Origin: Candidatus Woesearchaeota archaeon
GTDB taxonomy: Archaea > Nanobdellota > Nanobdellia > Woesearchaeales > JACPBV01
DNA length: 41,247 bases
Direction of reading: 5' to 3'
Assembly: GCA_016180135.1 (NCBI GenBank)
Contig: JACPBV010000007.1
Location: 1-41,247, forward strand
Below are positions 15,136 through 22,120 of this stretch, one piece after another. The notes beneath the pieces were generated by a model. It saw only the letters and a list, made by a program, of their open reading frames with translations. It had not been told where the DNA came from and made no database searches. The stretch's first letter is position 1; the number at the start of each line of letters is the position of its first letter. The translations under genes and the position numbers were made by a program.

Positions 15136-15396
15136 CTACTTCTGGGCTTTCTTCACATCCTCTTCCGTCACCATGCCGTCAGGCCCGGTTCCTTTGACAT
15201 TATTGATATCAACGCCCAGCTTTTTTGCGAGCATCCTGACTCTTGGGATCGCTCTCACCGCAGGCTTGCTGGGAGCAGAAGGCTCGGGCTGCGCTTCAAC
15301 TCTCTTAGTCTCTTCGCTGGCCTCTTCAAGAAATCCCACGACACTGCCCGTATAAGGCTCGTCCTTCCCGGCTCCCTTCTTATCCTGCTCTCCCAT
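15136..15396 (-). CDS. E3-binding (peripheral subunit-binding) domain protein, split from E2
   Basis: The product (86 aa from ATG 15396; a TTG at 15411 is an alternative) starts with a charged linker including GKDEPYTGSVVGFLEEA and ends with the peripheral subunit-binding domain of 2-oxoacid dehydrogenase E2 proteins: RAIPRVRMLAKKLGVDI, then VKGTGPDGMVTEEDVKKA. That domain binds E1 or E3. In a normal E2 the linker follows a lipoyl domain and the binding domain precedes a roughly 230-residue acyltransferase domain. Here the lipoyl domain is a separate frame upstream and no catalytic domain follows. No SD is evident, so it may be reached by reinitiation or frameshift from the lipoyl gene. Confidence 0.85.
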   Translation of the reverse strand: MGEQDKKGAGKDEPYTGSVVGFLEEASEETKRVEAQPEPSAPSKPAVRAIPRVRMLAKKLGVDINNVKGTGPDGMVTEEDVKKAQK

Positions 15397-15424
15397 GGTT
15401 TTTGTGCTCAAGAATTAATCTGGG

Positions 15425-15673
15425 CTACTTCCTCTTCGCTTCTTCTATCGTCACTAAGACAGCATCAACCTTGATGACCTCGCCGGCTTTGGCATGGATA
15501 GTAAGGATTTTCCCTGCCTTTGGGCTTGGGATCTCGACTATTGCCTTGTCCGTCTCAACTTTCACAAGGATCTGGTCTGATTTTACTGCGTCGCCTTCCT
15601 TGACAAGCCATTCCACAACCGTTCCTTCAGTTATGCCTTCTCCCACATCCGGGAATTTGAATTCAAATGCCAT
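15425..15673 (-). CDS. Stand-alone lipoyl-domain protein (E2 N-terminal part)
   Basis: The 82-residue biotinyl/lipoyl domain begins FEFKFPDVGEGITEGTV and carries the lipoylated Lys in VETDKAIVEIPSP (DKA motif), with GKILTIHAKAGEVIKV after it. It carries acyl groups between E1 and the acyltransferase. The frame ends at a TAG (15425-15427), and the E3-binding frame begins within 15-30 nt in another frame. AGGGGG lies a few bases upstream of the ATG at 15673. Transcription probably comes from the E1 genes, although a palindromic element sits in the 250-bp gap. Confidence 0.92.
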   Translation of the reverse strand: MAFEFKFPDVGEGITEGTVVEWLVKEGDAVKSDQILVKVETDKAIVEIPSPKAGKILTIHAKAGEVIKVDAVLVTIEEAKRK

Positions 15674-15744
15674 GGTGTTCGCCCCCTTTAAAGTTTGTTT
15701 GATAATGCTTTTTTTAAAACTTAAACTTTACTTGTATACCAATG

Positions 15745-15859
15745 GAAACCTCAACAATGATGGGCTCGACGGTCAAAATTCCTCCGAGGAATTTTGCCCT
15801 GCTCGGGCACCCCGATGGGGCGACCCCCGCCCTCGCCTCGCCGATATTGTTGAGGTTTC
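15745..15859. repeat. Nested-palindrome element, copy 3
   Basis: Outer stem GAAACCTCAACAAT (15745-15758) pairs perfectly with ATTGTTGAGGTTTC (15846-15859). The inner stem CAAAATTCC (15774-15782) pairs with GGAATTTTG (15788-15796) over loop TCCGA. The core hairpin is CCCC-GAT-GGGG (15810-15820) followed by CGACCCCC. It is homologous to the element at 4480-4594 along the core, while substitutions in both stems are compensated on the opposite arm. It lies inside the operon between the E1-beta and lipoyl genes, so it should be transcribed. Confidence 0.87.
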
Positions 15860-15923
15860 TTAATGTGTCAAACTTCAAATCTATTTTAACCGGCTGATCT
15901 AAGGGAAGGTTATAGTCCTGCGG

Positions 15924-16898
15924 TTAATATGCCATCACTTTCTTTATCCCCGCAATGATTCTTGCCTCATCGGGGATGTATTCTTTTTCTAATTTTGGGA
16001 ATGGGAGAGTCGTGTCATAGCCAGTGATCCTGACGATAGGCGCAGAGAGCAGGTCAAGGCCTTTTTCGCTGACAGTTGCGCTTATTTCTGCGCCGAAGCC
16101 TGCAGTCCTGGGAGCTTCGTGGATGATGACCAATCTTCCTGTCTTTTTCACCGACTCAAGGATAGCCTTGCTGTCGAACGGATAGATAGTCCTTAGGTCA
16201 ATGACTTCAGCGTCAATATCATTTTTTATCTTTTCAACGGCATCAAGAGTGTATTTCACCATCGCCCCCCAGGTGACGATGGTAACATCTTTGCCCTGTT
16301 TTGCGATCCTTGCTTTGCCGAGGGGGACGGCATAAAAATTGTCAGGGACTTCTTCTTTTATCGCACGGTAGATTCTTGTCGGCTCGAGGAAAATCACAGG
16401 GTCAGGGTCTTTGATTGATGCTAACAACAGCCCTTTGGTGTCATACGGGGTTGACGGGCAGACTACTTTTATTCCCGGCGCATGCGCAAAAAATGATTCC
16501 GGCATCTCGCAGTGCAGCTCCAATGCCCTGATGCCTCCTCCTGACGGAGTCCTGACAACAAGGGGGCAGGAAAACCTTCCCCTGCTTCTTGTCCGTATCC
16601 TTCCGGCATGGCTGACCAGCTGGTCAAACGCAGCATAAAGGAACCCAGAAAACTGAATTTCGGCTACAGGCTTTAGGCCATTGACTGCCATCCCGACAGA
16701 AACCCCTGCTATGCCAAGCTCAGACAATGGCGTGTCAACTACTCTTTTCGGGCCAAAGATTTTCTGCAGCCCGTCTGTTGCCCTAAACACGCCGCCATTG
16801 ACTCCGACATCTTCGCCAAGGACAACTACTGATTTATCTTCTTCGAGGGCGCATTTCAATGCGGAGTTCACCGCCTGCACAATGTTCATGACTGCCAT
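15924..16898 (-). CDS. pdhB: 2-oxoacid dehydrogenase E1 component, beta subunit
   Basis: The 324-residue protein is full length for the beta subunit of thiamine-diphosphate E1 (pyruvate, branched-chain or acetoin dehydrogenase). It has LGEDVGVNGGVFRATDGL, DTPLSE, the RTPSGGG loop near the active site, and a C-terminal transketolase-like domain with IHEAPRTAGFGAEI. With the alpha subunit at 17046-18116 it should form an alpha2beta2 enzyme. Sequence alone does not distinguish pyruvate from other 2-oxoacids. The start region is duplicated in tandem upstream (see 16886-17046), so the ATG at 16898 is the one that opens the long frame. Confidence 0.92.
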   Translation of the reverse strand: MAVMNIVQAVNSALKCALEEDKSVVVLGEDVGVNGGVFRATDGLQKIFGPKRVVDTPLSELGIAGVSVGMAVNGLKPVAEIQFSGFLYAAFDQLVSHAGRIRTRSRGRFSCPLVVRTPSGGGIRALELHCEMPESFFAHAPGIKVVCPSTPYDTKGLLLASIKDPDPVIFLEPTRIYRAIKEEVPDNFYAVPLGKARIAKQGKDVTIVTWGAMVKYTLDAVEKIKNDIDAEVIDLRTIYPFDSKAILESVKKTGRLVIIHEAPRTAGFGAEISATVSEKGLDLLSAPIVRITGYDTTLPFPKLEKEYIPDEARIIAGIKKVMAY

Positions 16899-16951
16899 TA
16901 TTGATTCAGCCTCTTGGACTGGACAATGCCCGTAATATGGATGACTGCCAT
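16898..16951 (-). promoter_or_regulatory. Upstream ORF ending in TAATG at the E1-beta start
   Basis: ATG 16951 opens a 17-codon frame (MAVIHITGIVQSKRLNQ) whose TAA shares its last base with the E1-beta ATG (TAATG). Such one-base overlaps allow termination-reinitiation. It arose from the start-region duplication; whether it is translated is inferred. Confidence 0.5.
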
Positions 16952-17046
16952 TATTGATTAAGCCTCTTGGGTTGGTAAATGCTAACGATATTCATGACTG
17001 CCATTATTGATTCAGCTTCTCGGACGGAAAAATATCCATCTGCCAT
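16951..17046 (-). promoter_or_regulatory. Upstream ORF linking the E1-alpha stop to the next uORF
   Basis: ATG 17046, overlapping the E1-alpha stop as TGATG, opens a 31-codon frame that passes through the in-frame ATG at 17004 and ends in TAATG at 16951. Together with the 17-codon frame it forms a chain stop/start, stop/start from E1-alpha to E1-beta. Coupled translation through the chain is an inference from the overlaps. Confidence 0.45.
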
Positions 17047-18116
17047 CAGAGATGCGACCTCATGAATTCGTCATGCTGCTCCTTGAGCTGTTCGGGCATC
17101 TCTTTGAACATGAATTTGAAAAAGTCATCTTTTGCCGGAGGTTCCATAGCTTCGTAGGCTTCAACAGCCTCTTCGACTTTCTCCTTTGCCTTTTCAAGAA
17201 TCTCCTCTTTTTTTGCGATGGTGAGCAATTTCTGGTTTGACAAGAATTTTTCAAGCCTCAGGAGCGGGTCTTTTTTCTGCCATTCGGCAACTTCTTCCCT
17301 GAGCCGGTATCGTGCAGCGTCATCGGAAGTGCTGTGATCGCCAAGGCGATAGGTGAAGCATTCGATAAATGTCGGCCCTTTTCCTGCTCTTGCTTTTTCG
17401 ACGGCATTTTTTACTGCCCCATAGACTCCAAAGATGTCATTGCCGTCTATCTGGATGCCTTCAAACCCGAAAGCGATCGCCTTCTGGGCGATAGTTTCGC
17501 TTGCTGTCTGGGTCTTTCTTGGGACTGAGATTGCGTATTGGTTGTTTTCGACGAGGAAAATGACCGGCGCCTTAAACACTCCGGCAAAATTCATCGCAGA
17601 CATACAGTCTTCCTTTGAGGTAGCGCCGTCGCCCAGATAGACGAGGCTGACGGATTTTTCGTTCTTCAGCGAAGATGCGATAGCAGAGCCGGCTGCGTGG
17701 AGCGTCTGTGTCCCTACTGCGATGCAGATGGGGAAATTGTTGATGCCCTCAGGGGCTTTCAGGCTGCGCTCATCACCGCCGTAATAGGCAAGGATGAGGT
17801 GCATGGGATGTTTCCTTGCGATAAGGGCGCCTGCGCTCCGATACATCGGGAAAAGCCAGTCGTCATCTTTCAACGCCATCGCGCTCCCCACCTGGGCAGC
17901 TTCCTGGCCTTTGATCTGAAGATAAGTGCCTATCCTGCCCTGCCTCTGCAGGGAAAAAGCCTTGTCATCAAAAGCCCTGACAAGGACCATCATCTCATAA
18001 AGCCTGAGCATCTCCTTTTCGGAAAGCTTTGGCATAAGCTGCTGGTCTGCGTTCCCCTCTTCGTCCAATGCCTGAAGATAGGAGACTTCGAATTTTGCGA
18101 GGATTTTTTTTACCAT
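17046..18116 (-). CDS. pdhA: 2-oxoacid dehydrogenase E1 component, alpha subunit
   Basis: The 356-residue protein is the thiamine-diphosphate-binding alpha subunit of E1, which decarboxylates a 2-oxoacid and passes the acyl group to the lipoyl domain. It shows MVLVRAFDDKAFSLQRQGRI near the N terminus, the TPP motif GDGATSKEDCMSAMNFAGVF through VENNQYAIS, and RLGDHSTSDDAARYR (phosphorylation-loop region). Length is normal. The stop overlaps a short frame leading to E1-beta. A ferredoxin gene lies 105 bp upstream in the same direction. The split, catalytically incomplete E2 downstream leaves the fate of the acyl group open. Confidence 0.93.
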   Translation of the reverse strand: MVKKILAKFEVSYLQALDEEGNADQQLMPKLSEKEMLRLYEMMVLVRAFDDKAFSLQRQGRIGTYLQIKGQEAAQVGSAMALKDDDWLFPMYRSAGALIARKHPMHLILAYYGGDERSLKAPEGINNFPICIAVGTQTLHAAGSAIASSLKNEKSVSLVYLGDGATSKEDCMSAMNFAGVFKAPVIFLVENNQYAISVPRKTQTASETIAQKAIAFGFEGIQIDGNDIFGVYGAVKNAVEKARAGKGPTFIECFTYRLGDHSTSDDAARYRLREEVAEWQKKDPLLRLEKFLSNQKLLTIAKKEEILEKAKEKVEEAVEAYEAMEPPAKDDFFKFMFKEMPEQLKEQHDEFMRSHL

Positions 18117-18221
18117 TTTTTTCTCAGCGATTTAGCATAATTAGTGGATTTTTCCAAATGATTTTTTTTTGCCGGCCCTCTCTCCCTTTTCTATTTTCCA
18201 ATTATTTTCTTAAAAAAGCAA

Positions 18222-18476
18222 TCAATATTTAAGCTTCACGGTGCCTGTTTTCATCCTGCACTGGCACGCTAACCGCTGATTGGGCTCAAGCCCCATGTCG
18301 GCCTCAGCCTGATTCCTTTCCGAGAGCGCTTCCATGCCCTCCTGCACTTCGACGATGCAGGTTCCGCAGATGCCGTCCTGGCAGCCGAAGGTGACACCCA
18401 GCTCTTCGCAGGCGGGGATGATGCTCTCTCCGTCAGCTGTTTCTTTCTCTCTTCCTTCAATGATGATTTTTCCCAT
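18222..18476 (-). CDS. Plant-type [2Fe-2S] ferredoxin
   Basis: The 84-residue protein has the ferredoxin ligand pattern C-x4-C-x2-C (GCQDGICGTC) and a distal Cys in RLACQCRM, with the strand and turn pattern of the plant/adrenodoxin family. It probably carries electrons for a nearby oxidoreductase; the FAD/NAD reductase at 22121 is a candidate partner but is 3.6 kb away. AAGTTTTTAAACC around 18597-18609 is a possible TATA on this strand, about 125 nt upstream, so the leader may be long. The 63-bp repeat R1 lies just beyond that promoter. Confidence 0.88.
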   Translation of the reverse strand: MGKIIIEGREKETADGESIIPACEELGVTFGCQDGICGTCIVEVQEGMEALSERNQAEADMGLEPNQRLACQCRMKTGTVKLKY

Positions 18477-18640
18477 CGGCGTTTTTCCGAATTTTTCATA
18501 TATCTATCAACATTAAATGAATATACTCCATATTAAAAGTATAATTCTCTGCTGTCAAACTGAGCATTTTCCCTCAGAAGCGATAAAATCGGTCGGTTTA
18601 AAAACTTTTGTTTTCTGTCGGCGCTCTCAAAATATCCCTA

Positions 18641-18703
18641 TTCAGAAAGATGAAAATGGCGCCTCAGCTAACTCTCGTCATGCCATGATGGCACTAGCGA
18701 ATT
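18641..18703. repeat. 63-bp direct repeat R1
   Basis: Identical by eye to 19549-19611 over 63 bp, running from TTCAGAAAGATG to CACTAGCGAATT. It contains the palindrome GCCATGATGGC (18682-18692) and a GGCGCC site. R1 and R2 bracket the toxin-antitoxin locus. Each also sits 38-45 bp upstream of a minus-strand TATA box (for the ferredoxin gene here, for the antitoxin gene at R2), so it could be a promoter-linked element. Confidence 0.9.
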
Positions 18704-18733
18704 GGCCATAACAACCACCAATAAAGAAATTAT

Positions 18734-19217
18734 CTAATACCCAAATCGCCGTTCATACTCCTTATGGGTTAGCCATTCAAGGATGATGTTAACTATCTTT
18801 ATCTCATCGGCTTCAATGGTGTAAATCAACCTCCAAGCGTTGGGAAGATTATACTTCCATAGGTTGGTTATCCCAAATTTTTGAACATAGGCTATTGGCC
18901 AAAGGTATTTTGGAAATCAAAAAAATCCGACCACCGCCGGTCAATAGACCGGCGGTATGCTCGCTCCCTCCGGTCGCTCGGGTCGGATTTTTTGTTCTCA
19001 TTTTCCACGAGACTGGTTATCTCGCTGTCAACCACCCATGAAATACATGGGTGGAAAATGAGATTTTAATACCGCACGTCGGGTTCGATTTCAGGTCATC
19101 AATAGCTCGTTTAATGAATTCATAGAGCTGCCTATCCTGGAATTTTCCTTTCTGGAGGGCCTCCCATTCTTCTTTAATCTTCTGGGAAATAAAGGCTACA
19201 GATATCGCTTTGGTCAT
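18734..19217 (-). pseudogene. RelE/ParE-type toxin gene interrupted by a palindromic element
   Basis: ATG 19217 overlaps the antitoxin stop (ATGA) and opens MTKAISVAFISQKIKEEWEA through DDLKSNPTCGIKI (52 residues), typical of the N-terminal half of an archaeal RelE-like mRNA interferase. The remaining half is encoded at 18734-18913: PKYLWPIAYVQKFG, ITNLWKYNLPNAWRLIYTI and ILEWLTHKEYERRFGY, ending in TAG. Removing 148 bp (18914-19061) would join the halves in frame between Ile and Pro to give a normal about 112-residue toxin. As it stands translation reads into the insert and stops after 66 codons, so the toxin should be inactive. Confidence 0.88.
18914..19061. mobile_element. 148-bp double-hairpin insertion in the toxin gene
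   Basis: Left part: AAAAAATCCGACC and GGTCGGATTTTTT (18920-18993) enclose the hairpin ACCGCCGGTC-AATA-GACCGGCGGT (18933-18956). Right part: CTCATTTTCCAC (18997-19008) and GTGGAAAATGAG (19051-19062) enclose CCACCCATG-AAATA-CATGGGTGG (19032-19054); the GTGG at 19051-19054 can pair in only one of the two stems. It encodes no protein. Its clean position inside a toxin ORF shows that it was inserted. Hairpins at both ends and no evident target duplication resemble IS200/IS605-derived non-autonomous elements (inference). Confidence 0.8.
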
Positions 19218-19480
19218 CGTATTATAAGTCCTTCTTTCATAAGCCGTTTGATTCTTTCTGGATTATATGTCCATATGATGCAGCCGTCCTTGTCAATCAG
19301 AATCTTTCCCGATTGCTCAAGGTAGCCTAATATCACCTGAAATGTCTGATACATCATCTGTTTAGGCAGCTTCTTCCAGAGCTGGTATTTGCCGCATTCC
19401 TGGCTGTGTTTTTGAATTGTTTTTTCTACCATGATTACTGACTCCAAAGTTGGGCTGTGCAAGATTGTGGCTTGTTCCAT
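19214..19480 (-). CDS. Antitoxin of the RelE-type locus
   Basis: The 88-residue product includes TIQKHSQECGKYQLWKKLP, MYQTFQVILGYLEQSGKIL, then a beta-hairpin DKDGCIIWTYN and a short C-terminal helix. This is the pattern of archaeal winged-helix-like antitoxins or regulators paired with RelE toxins. ATG 19480 is chosen because a TATA box (19506-19515, minus strand) lies about 30 nt upstream; an upstream in-frame codon at 19543 precedes it. The stop TGA overlaps the toxin ATG. With the toxin broken, this gene may persist as a regulator. Confidence 0.72.
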   Translation of the reverse strand: MEQATILHSPTLESVIMVEKTIQKHSQECGKYQLWKKLPKQMMYQTFQVILGYLEQSGKILIDKDGCIIWTYNPERIKRLMKEGLIIR

Positions 19481-19505
19481 ATTATATAAGTGTATATAAT
19501 AAATA

Positions 19506-19515
19506 CTATATAAAC
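19506..19515 (-). promoter_or_regulatory. TATA box of the antitoxin-toxin operon
   Basis: GTTTATATAG on the minus strand, centred about 30 nt before the ATG at 19480. The surrounding 19481-19515 is very AT-rich with two further TATATA motifs that could bind the antitoxin or shift the start site. Confidence 0.6.
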
Positions 19516-19548
19516 ATTTTTGTTTTTTCGGCATCCAAACCATTTCAT

Positions 19549-19611
19549 TTCAGAAAGATGAAAATGGCGCCTCAGCTAACTCTCGTCATGCCATGATGGC
19601 ACTAGCGAATT
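19549..19611. repeat. 63-bp direct repeat R2
   Basis: Second, identical copy of the repeat at 18641-18703; the distance between copies is 845 bp and contains exactly the toxin-antitoxin locus with its promoter. Beyond R2, 19612-19784 holds only a leader with an imperfect hairpin (TTAGGAAAA / TTTTCCCCTAA, about 19673-19704) and the TATA of the next gene. Confidence 0.9.
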
Positions 19612-19784
19612 TATCCTCATCGGCGCCGGATGTAAGATTCTGCTGCTGTTTTTAAGTGTTCTTAGGCTCGGGTTAGGAAAAACCCAAGCTGGCTTTTCCC
19701 CTAATAGTTAAGCTTCCGTTCCCAAAATGCTTAAATATCGGGGCCAATACTATCCCATCATAGCTTATCTCAGGGGGTGCTGCC

Positions 19785-20204
19785 ATGGAAGAAGAAAATA
19801 ATAAGGCATTGCTGGAGAGGTTCAACGAAGAGGTGTTTAAGGGAAACCTGTCCGTCGTCGATGAGCTTGTTGCTCCGGATTTTATCGATCATTCTGTCCC
19901 TCCGGGAATGCCCAACAAAGGCCCTGACGGCGTAAAAAAACTGCTCTCTTACTTCATTAGCGCTTTTTCAGATATCAATGTAGTTTATCATGACATCATA
20001 GCGAAAGGGGATAAGGTAACGGGGAGATATGCTATGACCTGCATCCACAAAGGCGAGTTCATGGGCATTTCAGCGACCAGCAAGAAAGTGACTATCAATG
20101 GCATCGAGATTGTCCGGATAAAAGATAGAAAGTTTGTTGAGCGGTGGGCAGTTGAAGATATGCTCGGCCTGATGGAGCAGCTTGGGGCAATGCCGAAAAA
20201 ATAG
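19785..20204 (+). CDS. SnoaL-like (NTF2-fold) ester cyclase family protein
   Basis: The 139-residue protein matches the SnoaL-like layout: an N-terminal helix (LLERFNEEVFKGNLSVVDEL), VAPDFIDHSVPPG, a GPDGVKKLLSYFISAFSDI helix, and beta strands ending NGIEIVRIKDRKFVERWAVED. Family members include polyketide cyclases and many proteins of unknown substrate, so function is open. AGGGGGTG lies about 10 nt upstream of the ATG at 19785, and GCTTAAATATCG (about 19729-19740) is a candidate TATA. The gene stands alone. Confidence 0.85.
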   Translation: MEEENNKALLERFNEEVFKGNLSVVDELVAPDFIDHSVPPGMPNKGPDGVKKLLSYFISAFSDINVVYHDIIAKGDKVTGRYAMTCIHKGEFMGISATSKKVTINGIEIVRIKDRKFVERWAVEDMLGLMEQLGAMPKK

Positions 20205-20265
20205 TATTACTCTTAAACACATCAAAATTAGGCAGGGGTATCCTGCTTATAGTTTTATAATTCCT

Positions 20266-20904
20266 TCATTTCAGCACCTTTCCAGCCTTCATATACCACA
20301 TATACATGTCCAACTCACCCGGAGCCATATCTGCTTTATCCGCCAGAGCTTTGAATTTCTTCTCAACTTCGAGATATTGCTTTCTGCCCAAAGATTTTGG
20401 AATCTCTTTAATCAGGCCGTGCTTATGCATAATGCTGTTGATGTGCCTGTCAAGGATCGCAAGGCCGAAATAGCCGACATTCCGGAGAAAATGAGAGGCT
20501 TCTTTGTAGCCTAATCCTTTGATGTTTTCTGCAAGCCATTCTCTTGCTGCGCTCTCGCCAGAGGACTCGATAATTGGAATTATTATGTCTTTGATGCCTG
20601 GATGCTTCCTTGCTTCGACGATAAACGATGCTTTGGTGTTGTGGAAGCGGTGCTTGTTTGCGAGAATGCGCCGGGAAAGCTGTTCCCTGGTCAAAGCCAT
20701 GAATCCATCATAACCAAGCTCGTTTTGGATATTCCATGCAGTTTTGGCTTTTGAATTTGATGTTAAGAGGCAGAAGCAAAGCTCGGAGAACCAGTCCTGC
20801 GCCGGCCTTTTTTGAAAAGAAGAGAATTCCGATAATCTTTTATTAACACTTCTCCCCACCGGAGAATCTTTCAGGGCATTAATCTCGTTGATAAGATTGC
20901 GCAT
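20266..20904 (-). CDS. ogg: Archaeal Ogg2-type 8-oxoguanine DNA glycosylase/lyase
   Basis: The 212-residue helix-hairpin-helix glycosylase carries LCFCLLTSNSKAKTAW near the N terminus, the HhH segment IKGLGYKEASHFLRNVGY with the catalytic Lys, and the Asp in ILDRHI, as in the Ogg2 (N-glycosylase/DNA lyase) family that excises 8-oxoguanine. Length matches Ogg2 rather than the longer Ogg1. AGTTTAAAGAT about 30 nt upstream of the ATG at 20904 suggests a leaderless mRNA. Convergent with the SnoaL-like gene; the next gene on the same strand is another repair enzyme. Confidence 0.9.
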   Translation of the reverse strand: MRNLINEINALKDSPVGRSVNKRLSEFSSFQKRPAQDWFSELCFCLLTSNSKAKTAWNIQNELGYDGFMALTREQLSRRILANKHRFHNTKASFIVEARKHPGIKDIIIPIIESSGESAAREWLAENIKGLGYKEASHFLRNVGYFGLAILDRHINSIMHKHGLIKEIPKSLGRKQYLEVEKKFKALADKADMAPGELDMYMWYMKAGKVLK

Positions 20905-21092
20905 GGATGTGTTGTGCCGGATGCCCTATCTTTAAACTTTTTGGTTACCAACTGGTATCAAAAAAGTCCAAGTGAGCTTTTTGAGAACCGGTAGCTTGGC
21001 TAAACTTACTTTGGGTTTTTCTTCATTATTTTCCGAGAGAAATCCTGAATTTTGGCCAAAGGGACTCAACTATCTTTATTCTTTACCCCCCC

Positions 21093-21749
21093 TCACCTAG
21101 ACTTCTTAACCTCTGACCTTAGGCAATACTTCCTTATCGGACACCGGCTGCACCATGGCGAAATCGGCCTGCAGGTGTTCTGGCCGAATGCTACCAGCAT
21201 CGAATTGATGTTTTCCCAGTATTTCAGCGGCAGCTTTTTCCGCAATGCCATCTCGGTCTCATGGGGATTTTTTGTCCTGACATACCCCAGCCTGTTCATG
21301 ATGCGGTGGACGTGGGTGTCGACGCACATACCTGGCTTTCTGAATGCGACTGAAACAACAAGGTTTGCTGTCTTTCTTCCGACGCCGCCTATTTTTATCA
21401 GCTCTTCAATCGTTTGGGGAATCATTCCGGCAAATTCGTTTTCCAGCGTCAGGGGGAGGTTCCTGAGAAATCTTGCCTTGTTCTTGTAGAAGCCGACAGG
21501 ATAGATAAGGCTTTGGATCTCACCGAGAGAAAGATTTTTGAAATCTTCCGGAGCTTTAACCTTTTCAAACAGCCTCCTTGCAGCCTCAAGGGTCGTCTCA
21601 TCCTTTGTCCTTGCGGAAAGCATCGTTGTGACTAGAACCTTGAAGGGGTCATGGGTCTGCATCTCAATCAGATCAACGACTGGGACTTTAAAGTTAAGAA
21701 CTTCCTTTTTGAGGATTGAATAAACTTTATTGATTTGAAATCCCGCCAT
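21093..21749 (-). CDS. nth: Endonuclease III
   Basis: A bifunctional glycosylase/AP lyase for oxidised pyrimidines. The HhH motif IGGVGRKTANLV contains the catalytic Lys, VDTHVHRI contains the catalytic Asp, and the C terminus has the [4Fe-4S] ligand pattern C-x6-C-x2-C-x5-C (CRPISPWCSRCPIRKYC). The full 218-221 residues are present. A TATA box (TTTTTAATACC, 21770-21780) centred about 27 nt before 21749 favours this ATG over the one at 21758. Confidence 0.94.
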   Translation of the reverse strand: MAGFQINKVYSILKKEVLNFKVPVVDLIEMQTHDPFKVLVTTMLSARTKDETTLEAARRLFEKVKAPEDFKNLSLGEIQSLIYPVGFYKNKARFLRNLPLTLENEFAGMIPQTIEELIKIGGVGRKTANLVVSVAFRKPGMCVDTHVHRIMNRLGYVRTKNPHETEMALRKKLPLKYWENINSMLVAFGQNTCRPISPWCSRCPIRKYCLRSEVKKSR

Positions 21750-21796
21750 TGACCCCATAGAACACTGCCGGTATTAAAAATTAGCGGAAAAAGGAG

Positions 21797-22078
21797 TTAT
21801 CTGTAAATCCTGTCTGGGCGGCAGACACTCATTTCGCTTCCACTCCCAATAATTGGGAAATAGACGACTCCTAACGTTTTTGCCTGTTGTGCAGGGATTT
21901 GGCGAAAATTTACTAGTTTGCTTGGGTCATATTTAAGGCATTTGAGAAGCCTTTCTCTTATGGCTTCCAATGGAACTCCGTTGGGACATTGCACGAAAAG
22001 GTCCTCAACAATTTCAACTGCCTCTTGGTCAGGTTCACCGGTCAGCAATTCCAAAAACAGCCCTTTGTGATTTCCCAT
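21797..22078 (-). CDS. Hypothetical protein, 93 aa
   Basis: Not recognised. It is a soluble protein: an acidic helical N-terminal half (FLELLTGEPDQEAVEIVEDLF) and a helix ending LLKCLKYDP, then a short C-terminal part with VVYFPIIGSGSEMSV. A possible winged-helix-like arrangement is suggested by VPLEAIRERLLKCL but not demonstrated. GCTTAAAAATCC about 30 nt upstream of the ATG at 22078 is a plausible TATA box, so it is independently transcribed from the flavoprotein gene upstream. Confidence 0.6.
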   Translation of the reverse strand: MGNHKGLFLELLTGEPDQEAVEIVEDLFVQCPNGVPLEAIRERLLKCLKYDPSKLVNFRQIPAQQAKTLGVVYFPIIGSGSEMSVCRPDRIYR

Positions 22079-22120
22079 TTTATAGTGAAGTTGAGGCAGG
22101 ATTTTTAAGCTTTATCTTAA

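Larger units (their letters stand above)
16886..17046 (-). repeat. Tandem duplication of the E1-beta start region
   Basis: On the minus strand the block AGGCTGAATCAATAATGGC followed by AGTCAT recurs with ATGs at 17004, 16951 and 16898, exactly 53 bp apart. A fourth, more divergent ATGGCAG at 17046 overlaps the E1-alpha stop (TGATG). Only the last ATG leads into E1-beta. The repeats are near identical in the 30 bp around each ATG and diverge between. Confidence 0.92.

Noticed and set aside
19076..19094. GGTTCGATTT-like T-arm suggesting a tRNA
   Set aside because: No acceptor stem or anticodon arm can be built around it, and it lies inside the toxin coding sequence. No tRNA or rRNA was seen in the window.
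20958..20984. Small hairpin TCAAAAAAG / CTTTTTGA between the two glycosylase genes
   Set aside because: Short and AT-rich; it may be part of a terminator or a decayed palindromic element, but there is too little to annotate.
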